Shown here in pieces: positions 1 to 8,131 of a stretch of 64,000 bases of DNA. Within the stretch, counting starts at the first letter, position 1. Every line of letters begins with the position of its first letter. The stretch is from contig NZ_SPQT01000012.1 of assembly GCF_004571025.1 (NCBI RefSeq), forward strand, positions 124,001-188,000, in the 5' to 3' direction. Origin of the DNA: Bradyrhizobium niftali (GTDB lineage: Bacteria; Pseudomonadota; Alphaproteobacteria; Rhizobiales; Xanthobacteraceae). The translations under genes and the position numbers were made by a program. Under the pieces are notes generated by a model that did no database searches, was not told where the DNA came from, and saw only the letters and a list, made by a program, of their open reading frames with translations.

Positions 1-165
1 AGCCAGCACCAGGACCGGGCCGTCCAGCGTCTCCACCGCCTCGCGCTGCTCGGGATTGAGCCCGGACAGGTATTTCGGGCCCACCGAGGCGCGCGCACGC
101 GCGGCGATGCCGCCGGCTGCGGGCTGGTGGTCGGGGACGCTGGTGATCTTGCTCGGCTCGGTCAT
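1..165 (-). CDS. uvrD: ATP-dependent DNA helicase UvrD/PcrA, N-terminus only
   Basis: Only the first 55 codons lie in the window; the gene runs leftwards out of it. After about 35 variable residues the reading frame gives LNPEQREAV...GPVLVLA, the Q-motif region that directly precedes the Walker A loop of UvrD/PcrA/Rep superfamily 1 helicases. The family unwinds DNA in nucleotide excision and mismatch repair. The ATG at 165 is the first in frame and gives the alanine-rich leader usual in alphaproteobacterial homologues. The catalytic motifs themselves are outside the window, so identity rests on this one block. Confidence 0.8.
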   Translation of the reverse strand, partial: MTEPSKITSVPDHQPAAGGIAARARASVGPKYLSGLNPEQREAVETLDGPVLVLA

Positions 166-412
166 GCGAATCATTTGGCCCCACGATGGCACCGCGGGGT
201 GACGGGAGGGAGCCTTCATAACAGGGATTGATGCCTATATGGGGCGGCGGTGCGAGGTTTTCCACGTACGTGGCAGGCCGATTTGTTCCTGCGGGAGCTG
301 CTAATTTCCACCTTGCGTGGGCAGGAACCATCGTTCCCGCGTCGAGATTGTCTGGACAGGTGGCGCGGCCAGCCGCGCCGACGCAGATAAATATCAAGAC
401 GAGGATTTGACC

Positions 413-583
413 ATGCTTGGCTGGGTTGTGACGTTTCTGGTTATCGCACTGATCGCCGGTATCCTGGGCTTTGGCGGCATCGCCGGCGCTTCGATCGAAA
501 TCGCCAAGATCATCTTCTTCATTGCGGTCGTGCTGTTCCTGGTTTCGGCCGTGGTCGGCCTCGCCCGCGGCCGCAGGATCTAG
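413..583 (+). CDS. DUF1328 small membrane protein
   Basis: A 56-residue protein made almost entirely of two hydrophobic helices (about residues 3-22 and 32-52) separated by a short GGIAGASIEIAK turn and ending in a basic RGRRI tail. This is the pattern of the DUF1328/YtjA family, inner-membrane proteins of unknown function often induced by stress. A purine-rich GAGGA lies 9 bases before the ATG at 413; a longer reading from further upstream would add a basic non-conserved leader and is less likely. The gene stands alone, 250 bp from uvrD on the other strand, and is followed by a dispersed palindromic repeat. Confidence 0.85.
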   Translation: MLGWVVTFLVIALIAGILGFGGIAGASIEIAKIIFFIAVVLFLVSAVVGLARGRRI

Positions 584-591
584 CGGTGTTA

Positions 592-694
592 TCCTCATGG
601 TGAGGAGCGCGGAACGCGCGTCTCGAACCATGAAGGCCCGACTGTGGCCTTGCATCCTTCGAGACGCCCGCTTCGCGGGCACCTCAGGATGAGG
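592..694. repeat. Dispersed intergenic palindrome, family A (CCTCA...GAGGAGC / GCGTCTCGAA)
   Basis: An imperfect composite palindrome with the modules CCTCATGGTGAGGAGCGC, GCGTCTCGAACCATG, CATCCTTCGAGACGC and CAGGATGAGG. Related modules recur at 18007-18050 and 33428-33542. All copies sit between genes and none carries an open frame, so it resembles the short extragenic palindromes abundant in Bradyrhizobium genomes. Confidence 0.7.
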
Positions 695-714
695 GGTTAG
701 AGAGGACTGTTTGG

Positions 715-1218
715 CTACCGCTTCGAGGGCATCGCCACGCTCCGGCCGATGCCCTCGGGCCGGGCCAAGTCGCTGTGGGCCCTGGCGATGCCTGCGATGC
801 GCTGCTGGATATCGGGCGGAAACGCCGCGACGCGCCGTGCGTTCATGTCCATGTGCAGCGACATGTTCTCCGAGGTGGCCGATAACCAGCCTTCGGTGGC
901 GTGCCTCATCTCCTCGAACGTGTGCAGCCGCTTGTCGTCGGCCTCCAGCAGCCACACCAGGATCCGCACGGGATCGCCGAGATGGATCTCGCGCAGATAG
1001 CGCACATGGCATTCGGCAGTGAAGGTCGAACCGTGACGCTCTTTCTTGTAGACCGGACCGATGCCGAGCTCGAGCCAGAACTCGTCGATCGCCCGGTCGA
1101 ACATCACGTTGTAATAGGCCATGTTGAGATGGCCGTTATAGTCGATCCATTGCGGCTCGATCTGCATGATCGAGGCGCGGAACGGCTCGGCCTTGGGCGC
1201 AGTAGCGGTCTCCGGCAT
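715..1218 (-). CDS. Acyl-CoA thioesterase, 4HBT/hot-dog type
   Basis: A 167-residue single-domain protein. The segment WIDYNGHLNMAYYNVMFDRA near residue 25 is the hot-dog helix signature of 4-hydroxybenzoyl-CoA-type thioesterases, including the Asn-Gly-His segment that lies at the active site. Such enzymes hydrolyse acyl-CoA to free acid and CoA in the cytosol; the substrate cannot be read from sequence. GGAAGGACAC lies just before the ATG at 1218. It is divergent from the flavoprotein dehydrogenase gene, so the short gap between them holds both promoters. Confidence 0.85.
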   Translation of the reverse strand: MPETATAPKAEPFRASIMQIEPQWIDYNGHLNMAYYNVMFDRAIDEFWLELGIGPVYKKERHGSTFTAECHVRYLREIHLGDPVRILVWLLEADDKRLHTFEEMRHATEGWLSATSENMSLHMDMNARRVAAFPPDIQQRIAGIARAHSDLARPEGIGRSVAMPSKR

Positions 1219-1304
1219 GTGTCCTTCCCTGGCTATGCGTCCGGTCGCTTGACTTGACCGGTTAGATGTCCTTTGCCACGGTTCTTCTGTCGGAGGAATT
1301 TCCC

Positions 1305-2729
1305 GTGGGTACGACTATCACCAATAATCCGCCGCGGCCGGAGCCGAAAGCCCTCGCGAGCGCACTGGAGCAGCTTGCCGCACGCTTCGGCAACCGCCTC
1401 ATCACCTCGCAGGCCGTCCGCGAGCAGCACGGCCATACCACGACGTGGATTCCCAACCAGCCGCCGGATGGCGTGGTGATGGCGCAGGAGACCGCCGATA
1501 TCCAGGACGTGGTGCGCATCTGCGCCAGGAGCCGCGTGCCCGTGATCGCCTTCGGCACCGGCACCTCGCTGGAGGGCCAGGTCAATGCGCCCGCCGGCGG
1601 CATCTCGATCGACCTGCGCGACATGAACAAGGTGCTCGCGGTGCACGCCGAGGACCTCGATTGCGTGATCCAGCCCGGCGTCACCCGCAAGGCGCTCAAC
1701 GAGCATCTGCGCGACCAGGGCCTGTTCTTCCCGATCGATCCCGGCGCGGACGCCTCGCTCGGCGGCATGGCCTCGACGCGCGCCTCCGGCACCAACGCGG
1801 TGCGCTACGGCACCATGCGCGACAGCGTGCTGGCGCTGAAGGTGGTGCGCGGCGACGGCGAGATCATCACCACCGGCACCCGCGCCAAGAAATCATCCGC
1901 CGGCTACGACCTGACGCATCTGTTCGTCGGCGCCGAGGGCACGCTCGGCATCATCTCGGAACTGACCATCCGCCTGCGCGGCATCCCCGAGACCATCGCG
2001 GCCGGCGCGGTGTCGTTCGAGACGGTTCACGGGGCGTGTCAGGCCGTGATCCTGGCGATCCAGACCGGCATTCCCGTGGCGCGCATCGAGCTGCTCAATG
2101 CCGCGCAGGTGAGGGCCTGCAACGCCTATTCCAAGCTGACGCTGCCGGAGACGCCGCTGCTCCTGATGGAATTCCACGGCAGCGAGATCGAGGTCGCCGA
2201 GCAGTCCAAGGCCTTCGGCGAGATCGCAAAGGAATGCGGCGGCGGCGACTTCTCCTGGACGACGAAGCCGGAGGATCGCACCAAACTGTGGCAGGCGCGG
2301 CACGACGCCTATTGGTCGGTGAAGGCGCTGCGGCCCGGCGACAGTGTCGGCGTGGTCGCCACCGACGTTTGCGTGCCGATCTCGCGGCTTGCCGATTGCG
2401 TCAGCGAGACCGAGGAGGATCTCAAGCGCCTCAATCTGCTGTCGCCGATCGTCGGCCATGTCGGCGACGGCAATTTCCACTGCTCGCTGGTCTGCGACAC
2501 CAACGACGCCGACGAGATGGCGCGCGGCGAGGAGTTCATGCATCGCCTCGTCGAGCGCGCGCAGGCGATGGACGGCACCTGCACCGGCGAGCACGGCATC
2601 GGCCAGGGCAAGCAGAAATACCTCAAGGCCGAACTCGGTCCCGAAGCGCTCGACGCGATGCGGGCGCTGAAACAGGCGCTCGATCCGCTCAATATCTTCA
2701 ACCCCGGCAAGATCGTGCCCGAGGCGTAG
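1305..2729 (+). CDS. FAD-linked D-lactate dehydrogenase/glycolate oxidase GlcD-like
   Basis: A 474-residue flavoprotein of the VAO/PCMH family. The N-terminal half carries the FAD-binding fold (GTGTSLEGQV, PGADASLGGMAS, GTNAVRYG); the C-terminal half has the FAD-oxidase C domain with GHVGDGNFH and GEHGIGQGK, both conserved in D-lactate dehydrogenase (cytochrome) and GlcD. It oxidises a D-2-hydroxy acid and passes electrons to the respiratory chain. I place the start at the GTG at 1305 because GGAGGA sits 7 bases upstream; an in-frame ATG at 1266 lacks any ribosome site. Substrate (lactate, glycolate or 2-hydroxyglutarate) is not resolved. Confidence 0.88.
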   Translation: MGTTITNNPPRPEPKALASALEQLAARFGNRLITSQAVREQHGHTTTWIPNQPPDGVVMAQETADIQDVVRICARSRVPVIAFGTGTSLEGQVNAPAGGISIDLRDMNKVLAVHAEDLDCVIQPGVTRKALNEHLRDQGLFFPIDPGADASLGGMASTRASGTNAVRYGTMRDSVLALKVVRGDGEIITTGTRAKKSSAGYDLTHLFVGAEGTLGIISELTIRLRGIPETIAAGAVSFETVHGACQAVILAIQTGIPVARIELLNAAQVRACNAYSKLTLPETPLLLMEFHGSEIEVAEQSKAFGEIAKECGGGDFSWTTKPEDRTKLWQARHDAYWSVKALRPGDSVGVVATDVCVPISRLADCVSETEEDLKRLNLLSPIVGHVGDGNFHCSLVCDTNDADEMARGEEFMHRLVERAQAMDGTCTGEHGIGQGKQKYLKAELGPEALDAMRALKQALDPLNIFNPGKIVPEA

Positions 2730-2743
2730 GCTCTGCGCGGCCA

Positions 2744-2768
2744 GGAACTGGGAACTTTCGGCAACGTT
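2744..2768 (+). promoter_or_regulatory. EcfG-type general stress promoter
   Basis: GGAAC at 2744-2748 and CGTT at 2765-2768 are separated by exactly 16 bases, matching the alphaproteobacterial general stress sigma factor consensus GGAAC-N16/17-CGTT. It lies 63 bp before the start of the His/Gly-rich Spy-like gene and reads towards it. Confidence 0.6.
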
Positions 2769-2831
2769 GATGGTTCCAATTCCCGCCAGGTTCCGATGCC
2801 TGAATGGCAGGGCTCTGCGCGGGAGGGTGCG

Positions 2832-4145
2832 ATGATGCGACCGGTCGTTGGAATTGCCGCGGTGGCGTTTGCCTGCATGCTGGCGGGCGCGGCTCTGGCG
2901 AAAGGCGGCGGCGGGCATGGAGGCGGCCATGGAGGCGGGCACGGCGGTGGTCACCATGGCGGTGGTCACCACGGCGGCGGCCATTTCCACGGTCACGGCG
3001 GTGGGCACGCGCACGGCGGCGGGCATCATCGAGGGATGCGGTTTGCAACCGGCGCCCGCCATGGCGGTCCGAACTTCGGTCAGATCCGCAACGCGGCCAT
3101 CCGCCCCGCGAATTTCCGCAACGCCCTCAACGTGCATTCCAGCGCCTTCCGCAACGGCCGTCTGATCGGCAATCCGGCGGCGCGAGCCCAGATCGCGGCG
3201 GCGGCCGCACTCGCCGGCTGGCATGGCGCCAGCAGCGGATGGTGGCAACATGCGGGCGGCGGTTATGGCTGGGTCGGGCCGCTGTTCTGGCCGTTCGCCT
3301 ATAACGATCTCTATGACTACACGATCTGGGGCGACGGTCTCGGCTTCTGGGGCTACGGCTATCCGGACATCTATGCCGGCATCTTCGGGCCCTATGGCTA
3401 CGACGGCCTTTCGGCCTATCTGCCGCAGCGGCCGCAGGGACGGCGGCAAGCGCGCGGCGTTGCGCTGGATCAGCTTTGCGGCAGCGACCGCCGCGAGATC
3501 GTCGGTCTGCCGATCGACCAGATCGCCGCCGCGGTGCAGCCGAGCGAGGCGCAAGGCGCAAGCCTCGACGAGCTCGGCAACGCCTCGATCCTGGCGGCGG
3601 GCATGATCCGCACCTCCTGCCCGGTGCAGGTCGCCGCGACGGCGCCCGGTCGGCTGACGGCGATGCAGCAGCGCATCGAGGCGATGGCGAAAGCCGTCGA
3701 CCTCGTTCAGCCCGCCCTGGATAAATTCTACGGCTCGCTCACGGACGAGCAGAAGGCGCGCTTCAATGCACTGGCCGAGGACCAGCGTCGTACGACAGCT
3801 TCGAACAACACCGGGGGATCGCTGGTCCAGAACTGCGGTGCGTCTGCCTTGCTCGATTGGCCCGGCGCCGACATCGAAGCGCGGCTGCGCCCCAACGACA
3901 CGCAGCGCGCGGCGCTACAGGTGCTCCAGGATACCAGCGCCAGGGTCAGCGCATCGCTCAAGGCGGCCTGCGAGCCCAACGACGTGATGACGCCGCCGGC
4001 GCGAATGGCCGCGGTCCGCAAGCGGCTCGACCTGATGCTCGACGGCGTCAAGTCGGTTCGCGCAGCGCTGGAGGATTTCTACGGGACGCTGACTGACGAG
4101 CAGAAGGCACAGTTCGAGGCCATCGGACCACGTCGGACGTCCTGA
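2832..4145 (+). CDS. Exported His/Gly-rich protein with two Spy-like LTxxQ modules
   Basis: A 437-residue exported protein. Residues 1-23 form a signal peptide ending GAALA; a roughly 45-residue tract of HGGGH repeats follows and could bind metal. After a Trp/Tyr/Gly-rich middle there are two related halves, each starting near a Cys (LCGSD, NCGAS) and ending in a helix with FYGSLTDEQKARF or FYGTLTDEQKAQF, the LTxxQ signature of Spy/CpxP periplasmic chaperones. GGAGG at 2822-2826 selects the ATG at 2832 (or 2835). An EcfG-type promoter lies upstream, which suggests induction by envelope or general stress. The exact role is not known. Confidence 0.8.
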   Translation: MMRPVVGIAAVAFACMLAGAALAKGGGGHGGGHGGGHGGGHHGGGHHGGGHFHGHGGGHAHGGGHHRGMRFATGARHGGPNFGQIRNAAIRPANFRNALNVHSSAFRNGRLIGNPAARAQIAAAAALAGWHGASSGWWQHAGGGYGWVGPLFWPFAYNDLYDYTIWGDGLGFWGYGYPDIYAGIFGPYGYDGLSAYLPQRPQGRRQARGVALDQLCGSDRREIVGLPIDQIAAAVQPSEAQGASLDELGNASILAAGMIRTSCPVQVAATAPGRLTAMQQRIEAMAKAVDLVQPALDKFYGSLTDEQKARFNALAEDQRRTTASNNTGGSLVQNCGASALLDWPGADIEARLRPNDTQRAALQVLQDTSARVSASLKAACEPNDVMTPPARMAAVRKRLDLMLDGVKSVRAALEDFYGTLTDEQKAQFEAIGPRRTS

Positions 4146-4266
4146 ATGCGTATCGAGCCAGGACGCGAGGTGGAAAATCGCCTCGCCGATCTCGACAGGC
4201 CTCTCTACGCTGAACGAGCCTGAAGAGCGGTAATACGGCGGCTGGAAGACCGCAGGTGGTGGGGCG

Positions 4267-4629
4267 ATGAAGTGGTTCGCGAGGCAGAAGGTGGCGGACA
4301 TCTGGGACGAGACGATCGAAGGGCCGCTCGGCGACATCGAAGCCGCCGCGCGTATCCGCGCCATTTGTGACGCCGCGGCCGCGAGCGCGGCAGGTTCCGC
4401 GCGCAACGACAAGCGCGAGAGCGAACGTTACGAGCGCGCGGCCAAGGTCGCGATGGAAATCGCGATGAAGATCTCGGATGGATTGATGCGCGATGACGCG
4501 GTCCATCGCATCGTCGATCTCTGCATGAAGGCGAACGATCTCAAGACGGCGCAGATCCTGTTCCGCGCGATCCACGCCAGCTGGATCCGCGAAACGATAC
4601 AGCGGGATCACCCCACGCTGGTGCAGTGA
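4267..4629 (+). CDS. Conserved-type hypothetical protein, alpha-helical
   Basis: A 120-residue soluble, helix-rich protein with many Ala, Glu and Arg residues, no signal peptide and no membrane segment. GGTGGGGCG precedes the ATG. Codon use is like that of neighbouring genes, which supports it being real. I recognise no domain. It ends 6 bases before the convergent stop of the SulP permease gene. Confidence 0.65.
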   Translation: MKWFARQKVADIWDETIEGPLGDIEAAARIRAICDAAAASAAGSARNDKRESERYERAAKVAMEIAMKISDGLMRDDAVHRIVDLCMKANDLKTAQILFRAIHASWIRETIQRDHPTLVQ

Positions 4630-4635
4630 ACGCCG

Positions 4636-6303
4636 CTATTTCGCCAGCTTGCGCACCGCCTCGTCCACGCTGTGGAAGACGTGCTCGCGGGGCAGGGAGT
4701 CGAACAATCGGAAGCGTTCGAACGCGTCCTGGGCGCGCACCGATTCCAGCCGCGCCAGCGCGACCGTGACGCCCTGTTCGCTGCACGCCTTGAACAATTC
4801 GAGCAAAATCTGCGCGGCGGTGAAGTCGATCTCGACCATGCCGCTCGCCTCCAGCACCAGCAGTTGTGGTCCCGCTGTGGTGAGCACCTTGGTCACGTCA
4901 CTGCGGAAGCCCGGAGCGTTGAGGAACGACAGCGGCGCCTGGAGCCCGATCACGGCGACGCCTGCGATGCGCTCGCCTGTGATGTGCGGATGCGCCGGCC
5001 ACCAGATCGTGGTGCCCGGCACGCGCTCGAACTCGACCAGCCGTGCGCGCGTGGTGCTCCAGATGCCGTGCAGCAGCGACAGCACGATGCCGAGGAATGC
5101 GCCCTGCTGGATCGGCAGCACGATGATCAGTGCGGCGGTGGCGACGATCAGCAGGAACTCGCTTGGGGATTGGCTGTAGATCGTGACGATCTGCTTCACG
5201 CGGACGATGCGCAGCGCGACGAACAGCAGGATGCCGCCGAGCGCCGCGTCCGGAACGTGCTGCAACAGTCCCGTGCCGAACGCGAGCAGCGCCAGCACGA
5301 TTGTCCCGGCGGCAAGGCCCGCGAGCTGCGATTGTCCGCCGGTCTCGGCGACGATGCCCGTCCGCGGCGGGCTGGCATTGACGGGAAAGGCGCCGAACAG
5401 GCCGGACAGCACGCTGCCGGCGCCGGCGCCGAGGAAATCGCGGTCGACGTCGGCGGGCTTGTCGGGATCGGACGGGAACGACCGCGTGGTCGCGGCGGTC
5501 TGCACCATCACCACGACCGTGATCACGAAGGCGAGCGGGACGAGACGCACCCACAGCTCCGGCGCAAGCTCGGGCAGGGTCAGCCGCGGCAGCGTGCCCG
5601 GCACGCTGCCTACGACGTTGACGCCCTTGCTCTCGAGGCCGAGCGCGATTGTGGCCAGTGTCGCGGCGACCAGCCCGATCAGTGCGCCCGGAATTTTCGC
5701 GCTGACCTTCTCGGAGACGAAGACCACGGCCAGCACGCCCAAGCCGATGCACAGCGTGAAGGGATTGGTGCGGCCGAGCTGGCCAGCGAGCACGCCGATG
5801 CGATCGAGCATCGGCCCGCTCGGCGATTCAAGCCCGAGCACGCCCGGCAGTTGCGACACGATGATGTGGACGGAGATGCCGGCGAGGAAGCCGACCATGA
5901 CCGGCACCGACAACAGGTTCGCGATGCCGCCGAGACGGAAGGCGCCGCCCGCGAGCATCATGGCGCCGACCATCAGCGCCAGTGCAATCGCAAGTCCCTG
6001 ATAGTCCGGCGACCCGGTGGCGGCCAGTGCCGCAAGCCCGCCGGCGAAGATCGGCGTGATCGTCGAGTCCGCGCCGCAGGACAGGAAACGGTTGCCGCCG
6101 AGCAGCGCAAAGCCGAGCGAGCCCGCCATGAAGGCGAAGAAGCCGATCTGCGGCGCGAAGCCGCCGAGCCGCGCGGTGGCCATCTGCTCGGGAATCGCGA
6201 TCGCCGCCAGCGTCAGCCCCGCCATGAGATCGCCGGGCAGGGAATAGGACGCGAGTGATCGGAACAACGGCCATGCGTGCTTGGCGTGAGAATCGTGCGG
6301 CAT
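4636..6303 (-). CDS. SulP family anion permease with STAS domain
   Basis: A 555-residue inner-membrane transporter. Residues 20-400 form the multi-helix SulP core, opening with LPGDLMAGLTLAAIAIPEQMA, which matches the first-helix signature of SulP proteins. From about residue 440 to the end lies a soluble STAS domain (VLEASGMVEIDFTAAQIL). The family moves sulfate, bicarbonate or other anions; substrate cannot be assigned. There is no carbonic anhydrase or sulfur gene next to it. It is transcribed alone and a perfect inverted repeat lies 85 bp upstream of its start. Confidence 0.88.
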   Translation of the reverse strand: MPHDSHAKHAWPLFRSLASYSLPGDLMAGLTLAAIAIPEQMATARLGGFAPQIGFFAFMAGSLGFALLGGNRFLSCGADSTITPIFAGGLAALAATGSPDYQGLAIALALMVGAMMLAGGAFRLGGIANLLSVPVMVGFLAGISVHIIVSQLPGVLGLESPSGPMLDRIGVLAGQLGRTNPFTLCIGLGVLAVVFVSEKVSAKIPGALIGLVAATLATIALGLESKGVNVVGSVPGTLPRLTLPELAPELWVRLVPLAFVITVVVMVQTAATTRSFPSDPDKPADVDRDFLGAGAGSVLSGLFGAFPVNASPPRTGIVAETGGQSQLAGLAAGTIVLALLAFGTGLLQHVPDAALGGILLFVALRIVRVKQIVTIYSQSPSEFLLIVATAALIIVLPIQQGAFLGIVLSLLHGIWSTTRARLVEFERVPGTTIWWPAHPHITGERIAGVAVIGLQAPLSFLNAPGFRSDVTKVLTTAGPQLLVLEASGMVEIDFTAAQILLELFKACSEQGVTVALARLESVRAQDAFERFRLFDSLPREHVFHSVDEAVRKLAK

Positions 6304-6387
6304 CGAGGTCCCCGGAAATGCTTGTCAGCTGATAAGACTACAGCATTTCCGTATCGCAAGCGGCAGACGCAATTTCTCTACATCCGT

Positions 6388-6467
6388 CGTCATTGCGAGC
6401 GCAGCGAAGCAATCCAGAGTCCCTCCGCGGAAAGATTCTGGATTGCTTCGCTGCGCTCGCAATGACG
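6388..6467. repeat. Dispersed palindrome, family B (CGTCATTGCGAG...), near-perfect hairpin
   Basis: Two perfectly complementary 31-base arms at 6388-6418 and 6437-6467 flank an 18-base loop. The arms start CGTCATTGCGAGCGCAGCGA and end in CAATCCAGA. A diverged copy lies at 35374-35460. It sits between the promoter side of the SulP gene and the 3' end of the caspase-like gene. Confidence 0.85.
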
Positions 6468-6504
6468 GAGGACATATTCGTCCTCCGTATCGCGCGAGTC
6501 TCCT

Positions 6505-7995
6505 TCAGTACCGGCCGCGGTCGTTGTGGTAATCGCCGCCGCGGCCGCCACCACCCATTCCCATGCCGATACCAATCCCGATGCCGATACCTTGCATGAC
6601 GGCGCCGGGCGGCGGGCCACGATCCGGCGGCGGCGCGCGCTCGTAGATCACTTCGTCGGGCGGCGGCCGGCGCGGCTTCGGCGGCGTCTCGACCACCTTG
6701 CGCTTCGGCGGGGTGTCGTCGACGCGCTTCTTGATCACAGGCGCCACGGCCGGGTTGACCGGGCTAGCCGGAGGCGTGGGCGTCGAGCACGGGCAGGTCG
6801 GGGCCATCGCGACGGCGACCGGGACGGGTGTGGCTGCGACCGTCGCGGGCAGGACGTAGTTGCGGTTCTGCACGCGAAGCAGCAGCCTGCGCGCGGTTGC
6901 AGCGAGGTCGCTGTTGTCCCAGTTGGCGAGGTAAGCCTCGAACGAGGCGCGGGTGTTGATCGCGACCGCGCGCTCCCAGGCCAGCATCTGGCGCCGGCGC
7001 TCCAGCACCGTGCGGAGGCGCGGCGTGCGGGCGTCCTGCGTGTACAGCTCGATATAGGCCTGATACGCCTCGGCGGTGTCGTCGGCGATCACGAGCTCAT
7101 AGGCGACCTTCGCCTCCCTGCCCTGCAAATCCTTGCGCCAGTCCGCGACACTGCGCGTGCCGCCGGCGAGCGCCATGGCGGATGCGCCGGGAAGGGCGGG
7201 CTGCTGGCTGCTACTCTCGCCGCCGAAGAACTTGAAGTCGGTCGTCAGCGACGAGCTTTCCCACGGGATCTGCCGTCCGTCGGTCGACTGCGCCACAGCG
7301 ATGCGGATGCGCTTGAACACTTCCTCGATCGGCAGGTTCGGTTGCTTTGCGACCGAGAGCGCCGCGGTGGTGTAGGGGCTGTCGATGCCGGAGCCGTCCT
7401 CGGCCTCGGCGCCGGGCGAGGTCGAATAGGAAATGAAGGAGCCGGGCGCGCCGGCCTTGGTGTCGACGATCGCAAGCCCGTGTCCGGCGCCGCTCAGCGC
7501 TGGGAAGGGGTTGTTGCGGCAGGCATCGAGCATGAAGATGCGCGCCCGCGTCGGCAGCGCGCCGAGCGTGTTGAGCAGATCGTTCAGCCGCACGCCCTGG
7601 AGCGGAATGTCGGCCTCGCGCTTGGGATCGAGATCGACCGGCACCAGATAGTTCTCGCCGTCGATCTGAAGGCCGTGGCCCGCATAGAACACCAGCGCGA
7701 CGGTGTCGGCGCCGCTGGCACTGACCTTGCCGGCGAAATCCGAGATCGCCGAGCGCATCTCGTTCTGCCCGAGATTGGCCGCCGCGGTGACGGTGAAGCC
7801 GGCATTGCCGAGCAGCTCCGTCATGCCCTTGGCGTCGTTGGCGGCGTTGGGCAGCTCCGGCACCGTGCGATAGGCGGATTGGCCGATCACGAGGGCGAGC
7901 CGCGTTTCGGCTGCGGCCTCCGTCGGCGTCATCAGCTGCGTGAGTGCAAGAAGGCTGGAAGCAAGGAACAAATGACTGAGGATTGGACGGCGCAT
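6505..7995 (-). CDS. Exported caspase-like (peptidase C14) protein
   Basis: A 496-residue protein with a signal peptide (residues 1-29, ending EAAAE) and a caspase p20-like domain at about 31-255. The catalytic dyad is visible: His107 in YAGHG and Cys159 in DACRNNP. A helical region follows (about 290-390, with SLAF-type spaced helices), then a Pro-rich stretch and a tail of alternating Gly-Ile/Gly-Met ending in a basic Arg-Gly-Asp-rich end. Bacterial orthocaspases are Arg/Lys-specific proteases or sensors. GGAGGTGACACC precedes the ATG. It stands alone; no obvious partner gene is next to it. Confidence 0.85.
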   Translation of the reverse strand: MRRPILSHLFLASSLLALTQLMTPTEAAAETRLALVIGQSAYRTVPELPNAANDAKGMTELLGNAGFTVTAAANLGQNEMRSAISDFAGKVSASGADTVALVFYAGHGLQIDGENYLVPVDLDPKREADIPLQGVRLNDLLNTLGALPTRARIFMLDACRNNPFPALSGAGHGLAIVDTKAGAPGSFISYSTSPGAEAEDGSGIDSPYTTAALSVAKQPNLPIEEVFKRIRIAVAQSTDGRQIPWESSSLTTDFKFFGGESSSQQPALPGASAMALAGGTRSVADWRKDLQGREAKVAYELVIADDTAEAYQAYIELYTQDARTPRLRTVLERRRQMLAWERAVAINTRASFEAYLANWDNSDLAATARRLLLRVQNRNYVLPATVAATPVPVAVAMAPTCPCSTPTPPASPVNPAVAPVIKKRVDDTPPKRKVVETPPKPRRPPPDEVIYERAPPPDRGPPPGAVMQGIGIGIGIGMGMGGGGRGGDYHNDRGRY

Positions 7996-8131
7996 GGTGT
8001 CACCTCCATCGGCAATGGGCGCGATGATGTCACCGTTTCTAGTCGTCCGCCATGACCCTGTCTGTGCACTGGATCACGTTGCGAGCTGCGGCAAAATGGG
8101 CAGCGGAGCTGGCGTGTCAGGCCGTGTGCCG

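Noticed and set aside
324..337. GGAAC-CATC-GTTCC palindrome upstream of the DUF1328 gene
   Set aside because: Suggestive of a stress element but spacing is wrong for EcfG and there is no second copy to compare.
1893..3554. A 553-codon open frame on the minus strand
   Set aside because: Antisense to the flavoprotein and Spy-like genes; no signal or domain.
4672..6258. A 528-codon open frame on the plus strand
   Set aside because: It is exactly antisense to the SulP permease gene and its product is Arg/Asp/Gln/Gly-rich with no domain; GC-rich third positions create such shadows.
6388..6467. The long inverted repeat as an insertion-sequence end
   Set aside because: No transposase or target duplication; arms enclose only 18 bases, so it is a short palindromic repeat.
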